A stretch of DNA of 64,000 nucleotides, from assembly GCA_942492965.1 (NCBI GenBank), contig OW818656.1:124001-188000 (forward strand), read 5' to 3'. Every line of letters starts with the position of its first letter. Within the stretch, counting starts at the first letter, position 1. Both the position numbers and the translations under genes were made by a program. The notes below the pieces were generated by a model. That model did not search any database and was not told the origin of the DNA. It was given only the letters and a program-made list of their open reading frames with translations. This DNA comes from Sphingosinicella sp942492965. GTDB lineage: Bacteria; Pseudomonadota; Alphaproteobacteria; Sphingomonadales; Sphingomonadaceae. Below, piece by piece: positions 8,052-15,682 of this stretch.

Positions 8052-8882
8052 TCAGAATTCCAGGATCGTCGCGACCTCGCTGCCTGGATAGGCAACGAGA
8101 AGATCGCTGCCAGGCACCGCTTCGAGATCGGCATCGCCTTCCACGAGCAGCGTCTCGCCCGATCTCGCATCACCGGCTCGGCCATCGATCACCGTGATCC
8201 ATACGGCCCGTCCGCGCGGTGGACGGAGGTGTAAACGCGCGCCGGTGCGCCAGCGTTCGACGACGAATTTGCCCCCCGATGACAGCAGCGTTCGCCCCCG
8301 CGAAAGGTCGTGGCGTTCGTCCGAAACGAAGAACGGATGCGCATTCGAAACCGCGACCCCCTCTTCGAGGTGGAGCTCGCGCGGACGTCCATAATCATAG
8401 AGTCGGTAGGTGAGATCGACGTTCTGCTGGATCTCGAGGATGGAGACTCCGGCACCGATCGCGTGCACCGTCCCTGCCGGTGAATAAATAAAATCACCCG
8501 CCTTCACCGGTTTCCAGTCGATCAATTGCTCGATCGAACCGTCGATCGCAGCCTCGCGCAATTCTTCTGCGGACAGCGCACGCACCGTGCCGAGCCCGAC
8601 CGTGCCGTGGGGTTCGGCGGCAAGCACGAGCCATGCTTCATCCTTGCCGCGCGCATAGCCGGCAGCACGTGCGGCGTCGTCATCTGGGTGCACCTGCACG
8701 GACAGACGCTCGCTCGTGAACAGGTATTTTATGAGGAGGTCAGGGTCACGTCCGTCGGGAGTCTCGAACCAGATCTCTCCAATCTTTTCATCACTCTCCG
8801 GGACGTCTTCAAAGAAAGGTGAGAGATGCCGCCTGCCCCACGGCTTCTCGATGCGGCGCGTTATCAGCTTGGTAACCGTCAT
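8052..8882 (-). CDS. Class I mannose-6-phosphate isomerase
   Basis: 276 aa cupin-fold zinc enzyme that interconverts mannose-6-phosphate and fructose-6-phosphate, feeding GDP-mannose and exopolysaccharide synthesis. Zinc ligands are visible in LSVQVHPDDDAA (Gln and His), GKDEAW (Glu) and SPAGTVHAIGAG (His). The YDYGRPRELHL stretch is a family mark. It is the short (ManA/YvyI-type) form. It converges on the NUDIX gene with a 7-nt gap. A 56-residue ORF lies just upstream on the same strand. Confidence 0.9.
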   Translation of the reverse strand: MTVTKLITRRIEKPWGRRHLSPFFEDVPESDEKIGEIWFETPDGRDPDLLIKYLFTSERLSVQVHPDDDAARAAGYARGKDEAWLVLAAEPHGTVGLGTVRALSAEELREAAIDGSIEQLIDWKPVKAGDFIYSPAGTVHAIGAGVSILEIQQNVDLTYRLYDYGRPRELHLEEGVAVSNAHPFFVSDERHDLSRGRTLLSSGGKFVVERWRTGARLHLRPPRGRAVWITVIDGRAGDARSGETLLVEGDADLEAVPGSDLLVAYPGSEVATILEF

Positions 8883-8900
8883 CGTATTTCCTGCCTCCCC

Positions 8901-9071
8901 TCAGTCATGTTCCGGCTGCATCCGCGAGTGCGGATCGCTTGCCTGGGAACTCTCGCCGCGTTCGATATCGAGCTTTACATCCTGATCGTAAGGATCGCGT
9001 TTCAGTTTCTGTACATCCTCGGCCGTGAAAACCGAACGCATCTCAAGAAATCCTGTCTTGCGTTTTGCCAT
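8901..9071 (-). CDS. Hypothetical 56-aa protein
   Basis: Small, charged ORF (starts MAKRKTGFLEMRSVFTAEDV) that ends 18 nt before the mannose-6-phosphate isomerase gene on the same strand. It has no membrane segment, no Cys and no motif I recognise. The start at 9071 is preferred to 9086 because of the MAKRK opening; GGAAT lies upstream but is a weak ribosome site. Spacing and strand fit co-transcription with the isomerase. It may be real or chance. Confidence 0.4.
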   Translation of the reverse strand: MAKRKTGFLEMRSVFTAEDVQKLKRDPYDQDVKLDIERGESSQASDPHSRMQPEHD

Positions 9072-9180
9072 GACTAATTCCATCAAGAATATGGCAATTA
9101 TTACGAACTATCTGCGCGTTGGTAGTTTTTCAAATTTTGTGGACATGTTAGCGTCCTCCATCCGTCAATGGGAGATCATG

Positions 9181-10224
9181 ATGGCGAAGAAGAAAGAAAC
9201 GGTAGCGAAGGCGAAGAAGCCTAAGAAAGTTAGCGCTGCCAAACCGGCTGCGAAGAAGCCGGCTGTGAAGAAGCAGTCGACCGGTCAGGATTTCGGTGAA
9301 CATCTCGCAGCTGCCGGTGCGCAGCTGCAGGCACGTGCGGAAGCGATGTTCGGGCAGTGGCTCGATCAGGCATCCTCGACGCTGCGCAAGAGCGGCGTGC
9401 AGACCTTTGTCGACGACATCAAGTCGCGCGCGGGCTTCGAAAAGATTGCCAAGGAACTCGCCAGCAACGTCGCGAACGAGATCACGAAATTTGCTGCGTC
9501 GACAAACATCGGCGCCAAGGTTGCGCCGAAAGCGAAGCCGGGTCCGAAGCCGAAGGGTAAACCCGGTCCCAAGCCGAAAGCCGCTGCTGCGAAGCCCGCT
9601 GCCGCTGCGCCCGCCAAGCCGAAGGGCAAGCCGGGTCCGAAGCCCAAAGCTGCGAAGGCGGCTGCGAAGCCGGCCGTGAAGGCACCGGCGAAGCCGAAGG
9701 GCAAGCCCGGTCCCAAGCCGAAAGCGGCTGCGGCGAAGCCCGCTGTTGCGGCGCCCGCCAAGCCGAAGGGCAAGCCGGGTCCGAAGCCCAAGGCCGCTGC
9801 CGCAAAGCCGGCCGTGAAGGCGCCCGCGAAGGCGAAAGCGAAGCCGGGTCCGAAGCCGAAGGCCGCTGCACCCGCAAAGCCTGCCGCCGCTGCGCCGTCG
9901 GCGTCGGCGCCCGCCAAGCCGAAGGGCAAGCCCGGTCCCAAGCCCAAAGCTGCGAAGGCGGCTGCGAAGCCCGCGGTGAAGGCACCGGCGAAGCCCAAGG
10001 GCAAGCCCGGTCCCAAGCCGAAGGCCGCTGCGCCGAAGGCTGCTGCGCCGAAGCCTGCCGTAACGGCAGCGCCCGCCGCGCCGAAGGCAAAGCCCGGTCC
10101 GAAGCCGAAGGCGGCGGCTGCGAAGCCCGCTGCGGCTGCGCCCGCGAAGCCGGCAGCGCCTGCGGGCCTCACGCCGCGCCGTCGTGGACCGCGTCCGTCG
10201 TCGCGGCCTGCGCCCAAGAAGTAA
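9181..10224 (+). CDS. Lys/Ala/Pro-rich KPGPKPK-repeat protein, histone H1-like tail
   Basis: 347 aa in three parts. Residues 1-35 are lysine-rich. Residues about 35-105 are a predicted helical domain (GEHLAAAGAQLQARAEAMF, then ELASNVANEITKFA). From about residue 118 a very basic low-complexity tail carries nine copies of KPGPKPK separated by Ala/Lys/Pro linkers, ending RRRGPRPSSRP, which resembles an AT-hook. Such tails occur in histone H1-like proteins and in phasins such as PhaF that tie granules to the nucleoid. Nucleic-acid binding is inferred from composition. GGGAG is well spaced from ATG 9181; ATG 9178 is adjacent. A strong terminator follows. The helical domain is not assigned to a family. 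Confidence 0.85.
   Translation: MAKKKETVAKAKKPKKVSAAKPAAKKPAVKKQSTGQDFGEHLAAAGAQLQARAEAMFGQWLDQASSTLRKSGVQTFVDDIKSRAGFEKIAKELASNVANEITKFAASTNIGAKVAPKAKPGPKPKGKPGPKPKAAAAKPAAAAPAKPKGKPGPKPKAAKAAAKPAVKAPAKPKGKPGPKPKAAAAKPAVAAPAKPKGKPGPKPKAAAAKPAVKAPAKAKAKPGPKPKAAAPAKPAAAAPSASAPAKPKGKPGPKPKAAKAAAKPAVKAPAKPKGKPGPKPKAAAPKAAAPKPAVTAAPAAPKAKPGPKPKAAAAKPAAAAPAKPAAPAGLTPRRRGPRPSSRPAPKK
9532..10113 (+). repeat. In-frame coding repeats (nine KPGPKPK units)
   Basis: Tandem-like repeats inside the basic tail. The unit is roughly AAG-CCG-GGT-CCG-AAG-CCG-AAG plus a variable 9-30 codon Ala/Lys/Pro linker. Several linkers (AAAKPAVKAPAKPKG type) recur nearly unchanged, so the array can expand or contract by recombination. 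This is not a CRISPR: spacing is coding and irregular. Confidence 0.9.
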
Positions 10225-10241
10225 GCGCTAAAACAAGAATG

Positions 10242-10284
10242 GCCCGGCGCGTTTCGTATCCACGACGCGCCGGGCTTTTCTTTT
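10242..10284 (+). terminator. Strong intrinsic terminator
   Basis: Perfect 11-bp stem GCCCGGCGCGT/ACGCGCCGGGC with a 12-nt loop, followed by TTTTCTTTT. It closes the repeat-protein transcript 17 nt after the stop codon and insulates the two-component genes downstream. Confidence 0.93.
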
Positions 10285-10378
10285 GCTCTCGTATTTCCTG
10301 CGAAGCGGCCATGCGCTTCGACGAAGGATGCACCTCCCCCCGCGCAATCCCCTCGATAATGCGCTATTGTGGAGGCCA

Positions 10379-11500
10379 ATGAACAGGTCGTTGCTAAAAG
10401 GCGTGCTCGCGAACGATTCGGCACGCACAGCCATCCAGTCGATTTTCGGCTTCTGGCTCTTTTATTTCCTCATCGTGACGCTGCGTGCGTTTGCGCTCGG
10501 CTTCGAAGAGCTGCTTCCGATGGCTGGGCGGCGCGCCGTCGTCACGATCATCGGCATGACGATCAGCTGGGCGCTCTATCTCGCGCTCGCCCCGCTCGAA
10601 AAGGCGCCCCTGCGCAGGCGCGCGCTGATGATGTTCCTGCTCTGCGTGCCCGCTGCGGCGCTGTTCACCACCTTCAATTTCTACACCTTCTACGTCTACG
10701 AACCGCTGCCGTCCGTCGCCGAGGATTTCGCGCACAAGGAGCGCTCGCTCGCGATGCTGCTGGCGATCATCTTCGAAGGCACGGTCACCTGGTTCTTCTT
10801 CTTCGCGGCGTGGGCGGCCTTTCACCTGGCGCTTGGCTACGCGGCCGATGCAGCGAAAGCCGAACGCCGCGCCGCCGCCTTCCGCGAGGAGGCGCAGGCC
10901 GCGCAGCTCCGCGCGCTGCGCTATCAGATCAATCCGCATTTCCTGTTCAATACGCTGAACTCGCTCTCCTCGCTCGTCCTCACCAATCGTAATGACGAGG
11001 CGGAGCGGATGATCCTCAACCTTGCCACCTTCTTCCGCGCGAGCCTGACGAGCGATCCGACAGAGGACATTCCGCTCGCCGACGAACTCGATCAGCAGCG
11101 CCTTTATCTGGAGGTCGAGCGCGCCCGCTTCGGCGACCGGCTCGCATTCGATTTCGACATTGATCCGGAAGCCGCGCGCCAGCGCGTGCCCAGCCTCATC
11201 CTCCAACCGCTCATCGAAAACGCCGTGAAATACGCCGTGTCGCCTTCGAACGCGCCGGTGTGCATTCGCGTGAAGGCGAGCCTGCACGATGCGATGCTCC
11301 ACATCGTGGTGGAGGACGACGGCGCATTCGCCGCGCCGCAGACGCAGCTGGACGGCACCGGCACCGGCCTCAACAATGTCCGCGATCGTCTGCGCGCGCG
11401 CTTTGGAGATGCGGCGGCGTTCAAGGCGGGCCCTTGGCCCGGCGGCGGCTTCCGCGTAGACATTGCCATCCCCGTGAAGCGACCGGTGTCCAATGCCTGA
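10379..11500 (+). CDS. LytS/YpdA-type sensor histidine kinase
   Basis: 373 aa membrane kinase. Four hydrophobic helices fill about residues 20-160 with no large periplasmic domain. A short coiled coil (AADAAKAERRAAAFREEAQ) leads into the His_kinase (PF06580-type) domain: ALRYQINPHFLFNTLNSL contains the phosphoacceptor His. The ATPase part shows LQPLIENAVKYAV (N box) and GTGTGLNNVRDRL (G box). GGAGG precedes ATG 10379. It overlaps the LytTR regulator by 8 nt, so the pair is translationally coupled. The signal is unknown. Confidence 0.93.
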   Translation: MNRSLLKGVLANDSARTAIQSIFGFWLFYFLIVTLRAFALGFEELLPMAGRRAVVTIIGMTISWALYLALAPLEKAPLRRRALMMFLLCVPAAALFTTFNFYTFYVYEPLPSVAEDFAHKERSLAMLLAIIFEGTVTWFFFFAAWAAFHLALGYAADAAKAERRAAAFREEAQAAQLRALRYQINPHFLFNTLNSLSSLVLTNRNDEAERMILNLATFFRASLTSDPTEDIPLADELDQQRLYLEVERARFGDRLAFDFDIDPEAARQRVPSLILQPLIENAVKYAVSPSNAPVCIRVKASLHDAMLHIVVEDDGAFAAPQTQLDGTGTGLNNVRDRLRARFGDAAAFKAGPWPGGGFRVDIAIPVKRPVSNA

Positions 11501-12230
11501 TAGTCCACTCCGCACGTTGGTCGTCGACGATGAAGCCATGGCGATCGAGCGTATGCAGGTTCTGCTTGCGCGTTTCGATGACGTCAATCTCGTTGGAACC
11601 GCCAGCACGGGCGGCCAGGCGCTGCGCCTGATCGAGGCGCTCTCTCCCGATCTCCTGCTGCTCGACATCTCGATGCCGGGGCTCGACGGCATCGGCGTCG
11701 CGCAGGCGGTCCAGCGTCTGCCGCAGCGTCCCGCCGTGGTGTTCGTCACGGCGTTCGATCAATATGCCGTCACCGCGTTCGATGTCGCCGCCGCCGATTA
11801 TCTGTTGAAGCCGGTCGATCCGGCACGCCTCGGCAAGGCGCTGGCGCGTGTGCGCGAACTGCGCATGAACGCCCCCGCAGCGCCTGCGGAGGATGACGGC
11901 TACGTCAAGGAATTCTGGGTTCCGCATCGCTCGGAAATCATCCGCGTCGATGTCGATGCGATCGATATGGTCGAAGCCGAGCGGGACTATATGCGGCTGC
12001 ACACCGCCGACCGTTCGTTCCTGCTCCACCAGACGATCAAGGAGCTGGAGCGGCGGCTGGACCCGGATCTCTTCATCCGCATCCACCGTTCGAAGATCAT
12101 CCGGCGCGACCGCATCAAGGGCCTCGTCCATCTCGGCTACGGCGTCTGGTCGGTCGATCTTGGCGACGGCGGCGATCACCGCATCGGCCGCACCTATCTC
12201 TCCGACGTGAAGCGCATCACGGCCAAATAA
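11493..12230 (+). CDS. LytTR-family response regulator
   Basis: 245 aa. Receiver domain at residues 1-120 with acidic pocket VVDDEA, phosphoacceptor Asp in LLLLDISMPGLDG, TAFDQYAVTAF and conserved Lys in LLKPVD. The LytTR DNA-binding domain follows (about 140-240): VDAIDMVEAERDYMRLHT, the helix IKELERRLDPDLFIRIHRS and a final beta hairpin. LytTR proteins bind paired direct repeats about two helical turns apart. One such repeat lies 0.6 kb downstream, at 12856-12885. Partner of the preceding kinase. Confidence 0.94.
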   Translation: MPDSPLRTLVVDDEAMAIERMQVLLARFDDVNLVGTASTGGQALRLIEALSPDLLLLDISMPGLDGIGVAQAVQRLPQRPAVVFVTAFDQYAVTAFDVAAADYLLKPVDPARLGKALARVRELRMNAPAAPAEDDGYVKEFWVPHRSEIIRVDVDAIDMVEAERDYMRLHTADRSFLLHQTIKELERRLDPDLFIRIHRSKIIRRDRIKGLVHLGYGVWSVDLGDGGDHRIGRTYLSDVKRITAK

Positions 12231-12240
12231 TCACGTTCCC

Positions 12241-12280
12241 AAACAGAAAAGAGCGGGCACCCCTGGGACGTGGTGCCCGC
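12241..12280 (-). terminator. Intrinsic terminator for the urcA-family gene
   Basis: Stem GCGGGCACC/GGTGCCCGC (9 bp) with a 10-nt loop. Read on the minus strand it is followed by TCTTTTCTGTTT, so it mainly ends the minus-strand UrcA transcript. It may also slow read-through from the LytTR gene. Confidence 0.75.
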
Positions 12281-12310
12281 CCTGTCGGCGGCATCTGGGA
12301 TTGCCGCCGG

Positions 12311-12688
12311 TTATGGCATCGCGATCGTGATCGTCGCGCCGCCGTTCGCAGCGACCTGCGTACCGGCGTTGTTGATCGCGGCAGTGATCTGCGGCTTGGC
12401 GCTTGCGATCGCGGCGTTGCGGCATTCCATCGACAGCAAGTCGCGGCGCAGATCCTGACGTCCGCCTTCGAAGCACATCGTGTGGGCGGCGCGGCGCACG
12501 CGGCTGTGCAGCGTCTTCACGCCATCATCGCTGGCAAGGTTCAGATCGCCGTATTGCACATGGGCAACCGTGCGCACCGTGTTCGCTTCGACGATGGTTT
12601 CATCCATGGCATAGGCGGCGGGAACGAAAGCGGCGGTCGTCATTGCGGCGGCGAACGCAATCGCGCTGATCTTCACGAGGGTCATCAC
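12311..12688 (-). CDS. UrcA family secreted protein
   Basis: 125 aa with an N-terminal signal peptide (hydrophobic to about residue 27, AYA cleavage site). The mature part has TVRTVAHVQYGDLNLASDDGV near its start and two Cys (TMCFEG and SMECRN) placed as in UrcA proteins, which probably form one disulfide. UrcA proteins are small periplasmic proteins of unknown function that are common in Sphingomonadales and Caulobacterales. Own terminator on its strand; divergent from the cupin-like gene. Confidence 0.88.
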   Translation of the reverse strand: MMTLVKISAIAFAAAMTTAAFVPAAYAMDETIVEANTVRTVAHVQYGDLNLASDDGVKTLHSRVRRAAHTMCFEGGRQDLRRDLLSMECRNAAIASAKPQITAAINNAGTQVAANGGATITIAMP

Positions 12689-12855
12689 AACGGTCCTTCC
12701 TGTTTCGCCTGTGGGAGGCGGAGAATTTCTGGCTGCGGACCGGGAACGTCCGGACTTTGCTGGGACTGTGGGGTCCGTCGCTCCCGATCCGCATCCTGTT
12801 GTTACCGCGCTTCGTTTGTCGCCGCCGCACCGCTTCGATTGCCCGCGAAGCCCGC

Positions 12856-12885
12856 TCGACGAACGTTCATTGCTGTCGACGAACG
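12856..12885 (+). promoter_or_regulatory. Direct repeat, candidate LytTR regulator site
   Basis: TCGACGAACG occurs at 12856-12865 and again at 12876-12885, a 20-bp period close to two helical turns. It ends 1 bp before a -35-like CTGACA. LytTR regulators typically bind 9-bp direct repeats about 21-22 bp apart just upstream of -35. The LytTR gene is 0.6 kb away. The binding assignment is inferred. Confidence 0.45.
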
Positions 12886-12886
12886 G

Positions 12887-12916
12887 CTGACAGCGCCTGA
12901 TGAAAACGACTATGTG
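12887..12916 (+). promoter_or_regulatory. Candidate promoter of the cupin-like gene
   Basis: CTGACA (12887-12892), 18-bp spacer, TATGTG (12911-12916). It lies about 60 nt before ATG 12977 and immediately behind the direct repeat. The match to a housekeeping promoter is moderate. Confidence 0.4.
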
Positions 12917-12976
12917 TCAAATCGGTGAAACATCGACCGCCCATAGACGGCACACGAACACGATGATCGGGCAGGC

Positions 12977-14008
12977 ATGAGCAAGGCGAAGAAAGCTGGC
13001 GGCGCGGTAACCGCAGTGAATGATGATCTCCGCCGCGAGATCGCCGAGGCGCTACTCGGCGGCGATGACCCCGCGCGTCTCGCGCAGCGGATTGCGAGCC
13101 GGGGCATCGGCCATGCGCTCGCCGTGTCGGAAATCGAGCGCGCGCGGAAGAGTCCCTATCTCGCCGCCGGGGAGCGGCTACGCGCCCGGCTCCAGAAGCG
13201 CGACTGGTTCCTCGCCAATTATGCGAAGCTCGCCCCGCCCGCCTCGGGCGAAGTGCCGCGCGTCCACGCGATGCCTGCGGAAAGCTTTTATGCGGATCAT
13301 TATGCCGCGCACCGCCCGGTCGTCCTCACCGGCCTCGTCGATCACTGGCCCGCGATGAAGCGCTGGTCGCTCGATGATTTCGAAGCCCGCGTCGGCGATG
13401 CGCAAGTTCGCGTGCAATGGTCGCGCGACTCCGATCAGGACTACGAGCGCAATTCAGACGCGCACGGCGCCGTCCGCCCGTTTCGCGAAATCATCGCCCG
13501 CCTGCGCGCCAGCGAAACCGCACCGACGAACGATTTCTACGTCACCGCGAACAACCACACGCACAACCGCGATGCCCTCGCGCCCCTTTACGGCGACACC
13601 GGCCCCATCCCCGGCTATCTCGCCGAACCCGGCGGCCCCGGCGGTTTCCTCTGGATCGGCCCCAAGGGGACGATCACCCCGTGGCACCACGATCTCACCA
13701 ACAATCTTCTCTTGCAGATTTCCGGCCGCAAGCGCGTCCGCCTCGTCTCCAGCCACCACAGCGCGCAGATGCGCAACAGCCGCCACTGCTTCAGCGACTG
13801 GGGCACTCAGCCCCTCGAACCCGGCCCCGGCGACGGAACCCGTCCACCCGTCATGATCGCCGAGATCGGCCCCGGCGAGGCGCTATTCCTCCCCGTCGGC
13901 TGGTGGCACTATGTCGAAGGGCTGGACGTCACGATCGGCATGAGCTTCACGAACTTCGCGAGGGATAACGACTTCTGGTCGCACTACGCGAGCTACGGGG
14001 CGGTGTAG
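12977..14008 (+). CDS. Cupin-like (JmjC-related) domain protein
   Basis: 343 aa. N-terminal helical region (residues 1-90), then a JmjC/Cupin_8-type double-stranded beta helix. It shows RPVVLTGLVDHWPA (family entry motif), FLWIGPKGTITPWHHDLTNN with the HxD-like iron ligands, QISGRKRVRLVSS, and GEALFLPVGWWHYVEGLD carrying the distal His. Proteins of this type are Fe(II)/2-oxoglutarate hydroxylases that may act on proteins or RNA; the target is unknown. The upstream promoter carries the direct repeat near the LytTR system, so control by it is possible. Confidence 0.87.
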   Translation: MSKAKKAGGAVTAVNDDLRREIAEALLGGDDPARLAQRIASRGIGHALAVSEIERARKSPYLAAGERLRARLQKRDWFLANYAKLAPPASGEVPRVHAMPAESFYADHYAAHRPVVLTGLVDHWPAMKRWSLDDFEARVGDAQVRVQWSRDSDQDYERNSDAHGAVRPFREIIARLRASETAPTNDFYVTANNHTHNRDALAPLYGDTGPIPGYLAEPGGPGGFLWIGPKGTITPWHHDLTNNLLLQISGRKRVRLVSSHHSAQMRNSRHCFSDWGTQPLEPGPGDGTRPPVMIAEIGPGEALFLPVGWWHYVEGLDVTIGMSFTNFARDNDFWSHYASYGAV

Positions 14009-14017
14009 GCTTCCCGC

Positions 14018-15682
14018 TCACCGCGCACGCAGTGCCGATCCAACGAAGAAGCTGATCGGCATGGGGCGGCTGATCAGATAGCCTTGCGCCTGCGCGCAGC
14101 CCTGCTCCTGAAGCAGCGCGAGCTGGTCCATGGTCTCCACACCCTCGGCGACGACCTGCAGATCGAGCCCGCGCCCGAGCGAAATCACCGCTTCGACGAT
14201 CGATCTGGCGTGGCTGTTGGTCAGCATATCGGCAACAAACGAGCGGTCGATCTTCACCTTGTCGAAGGGGAACTGCCGGAAATAGCTGAGGCTCGAATAG
14301 CCCGTGCCGAAATCGTCGAGCACGATCCGCACACCCAGCGCGCGAATGCGGTTGAGCAGCGCCACGCCGCGCTCGGCATCGCGCACGAGCACGCCTTCAG
14401 TGATCTCCAGCTCGAGCCGGGAGGGATCCATGCCGCTCTCCCCGACCACCCGTTCCACCATCGCGGCAAGGTCGCCGTGCGCGAACTGGAGCGGCGACAC
14501 GTTGACGGAAAGGTGCAGCGGCGGAATCCATGACGCGGCATCGGCGCACGCCCGCGCCAGCACCCATTCACCGAGCGGGACGATGAGCCCGCTGGCTTCG
14601 GCCATCGGGATGAAATCGTTCGGCATGACGAGGCCGCGCGTCGGATGCTGCCAGCGGATGAGCGCCTCGAAGCCTTCCACCTGGCCGGTCACAAGGCTGA
14701 CCAGCGGCTGATAATGAAGCTCGAGCCCCACCGTCGCGAGCGCCTCGCGCAGTTCGGCCTCGAACACCTGGCTGTGCCGGACGGCTTGATCGAGCGCATC
14801 GGTGAAGATGCGCGCACAGCCTCTGCCATCGCCTTTGGCACGGTAAAGCGCGATATCGGCCCGCCGTTGCAGCTCGATCTCGCCGATATCCTCCGTCCGG
14901 GCGAAGACGACGCCGATCGATGCGCTCACCGTCACCTGCCCGCCGGGGAGTTCGAACACGTCCGATGCGGCGGTAAGAACGCGCCGGCAAACCTCGGCCG
15001 CGTTCGGCTTGTCGGCCGCGTTGGCGAGAAGAATCGCGAATTCGTCGCCGCCGAGGCGCGCCACGGTATCGCAGGCGCGGACGATGCCCGAAAGCCGCGC
15101 GCCGAACATCCGGATCAGTTCGTCGCCGGCCTGGTGTCCGTGAATGTCGTTGACCATCTTGAAGCGGTCGAGGTCGATATAAAGCAGCGCGTAATGGTGC
15201 ACGCTGCGCAGCAGCGCCTGATCGATGCGCTCGGCGAGGAGCGCGCGGTTGGCCAGCCCGGTCAGCGTGTCGTGGAAGGCAAGATAGTGGCTGTGCGCCT
15301 GGGATGCGCGGTAGGCTGTAATGTCGGTAACGATGCCGACGAGATAGTCGGTGTTGCCCAGATGCACGAGGCGCTTGCGCGTGATCACGCTGCGTAAGCA
15401 CCCGGCAGCATCGGTGATCTGCTCCTCGCTTTCGTCGTCTTCCCCGCCCAGGAAGACGCGGTCGTCGGCTTCGTGAAAAAGCCGCACCTCTTCGGCGGGG
15501 AACAGGGTGTCGTCGGGATAATTGAGCAGGCTCTCGCGGGAGTGGCCGAAGAATTCGCAGGCGCTGGAGTTCAGCATGACGATCCGGTGCGCCTTGTTCT
15601 TTACGAAGATCGGGCTGGGGATCACATCAATGATCGCCTGAACATGGGCAGCCCTGTCGTATCCCTCGGGGCTATTGAGCAT
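14018..15682 (-). CDS. PAS-GGDEF-EAL bifunctional c-di-GMP protein
   Basis: 554 aa, with no membrane helix. PAS domain about 10-125 (VIDVIPSPIFVKNKAHRIV, FGHSRESLL). GGDEF domain about 135-295 with intact ARLGGDEFAIL and an RACD inhibitory I-site five residues before it. EAL domain about 305-550 with EALIRW, DDFGTGYSSLSY and KIDRSF all intact. Both synthesis and breakdown of c-di-GMP look possible. ATG 15682 overlaps the upstream kinase gene by 11 nt, so it is co-translated with the kinase and response regulator. The long in-frame extension to 15829 lies inside the kinase gene and is not used. Confidence 0.93.
   Translation of the reverse strand: MLNSPEGYDRAAHVQAIIDVIPSPIFVKNKAHRIVMLNSSACEFFGHSRESLLNYPDDTLFPAEEVRLFHEADDRVFLGGEDDESEEQITDAAGCLRSVITRKRLVHLGNTDYLVGIVTDITAYRASQAHSHYLAFHDTLTGLANRALLAERIDQALLRSVHHYALLYIDLDRFKMVNDIHGHQAGDELIRMFGARLSGIVRACDTVARLGGDEFAILLANAADKPNAAEVCRRVLTAASDVFELPGGQVTVSASIGVVFARTEDIGEIELQRRADIALYRAKGDGRGCARIFTDALDQAVRHSQVFEAELREALATVGLELHYQPLVSLVTGQVEGFEALIRWQHPTRGLVMPNDFIPMAEASGLIVPLGEWVLARACADAASWIPPLHLSVNVSPLQFAHGDLAAMVERVVGESGMDPSRLELEITEGVLVRDAERGVALLNRIRALGVRIVLDDFGTGYSSLSYFRQFPFDKVKIDRSFVADMLTNSHARSIVEAVISLGRGLDLQVVAEGVETMDQLALLQEQGCAQAQGYLISRPMPISFFVGSALRAR

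Noticed and set aside
9532..10113. Regularly repeated DNA resembling a CRISPR array
   Set aside because: Repeats are in frame, vary in spacing, and encode the basic protein tail; no cas genes.
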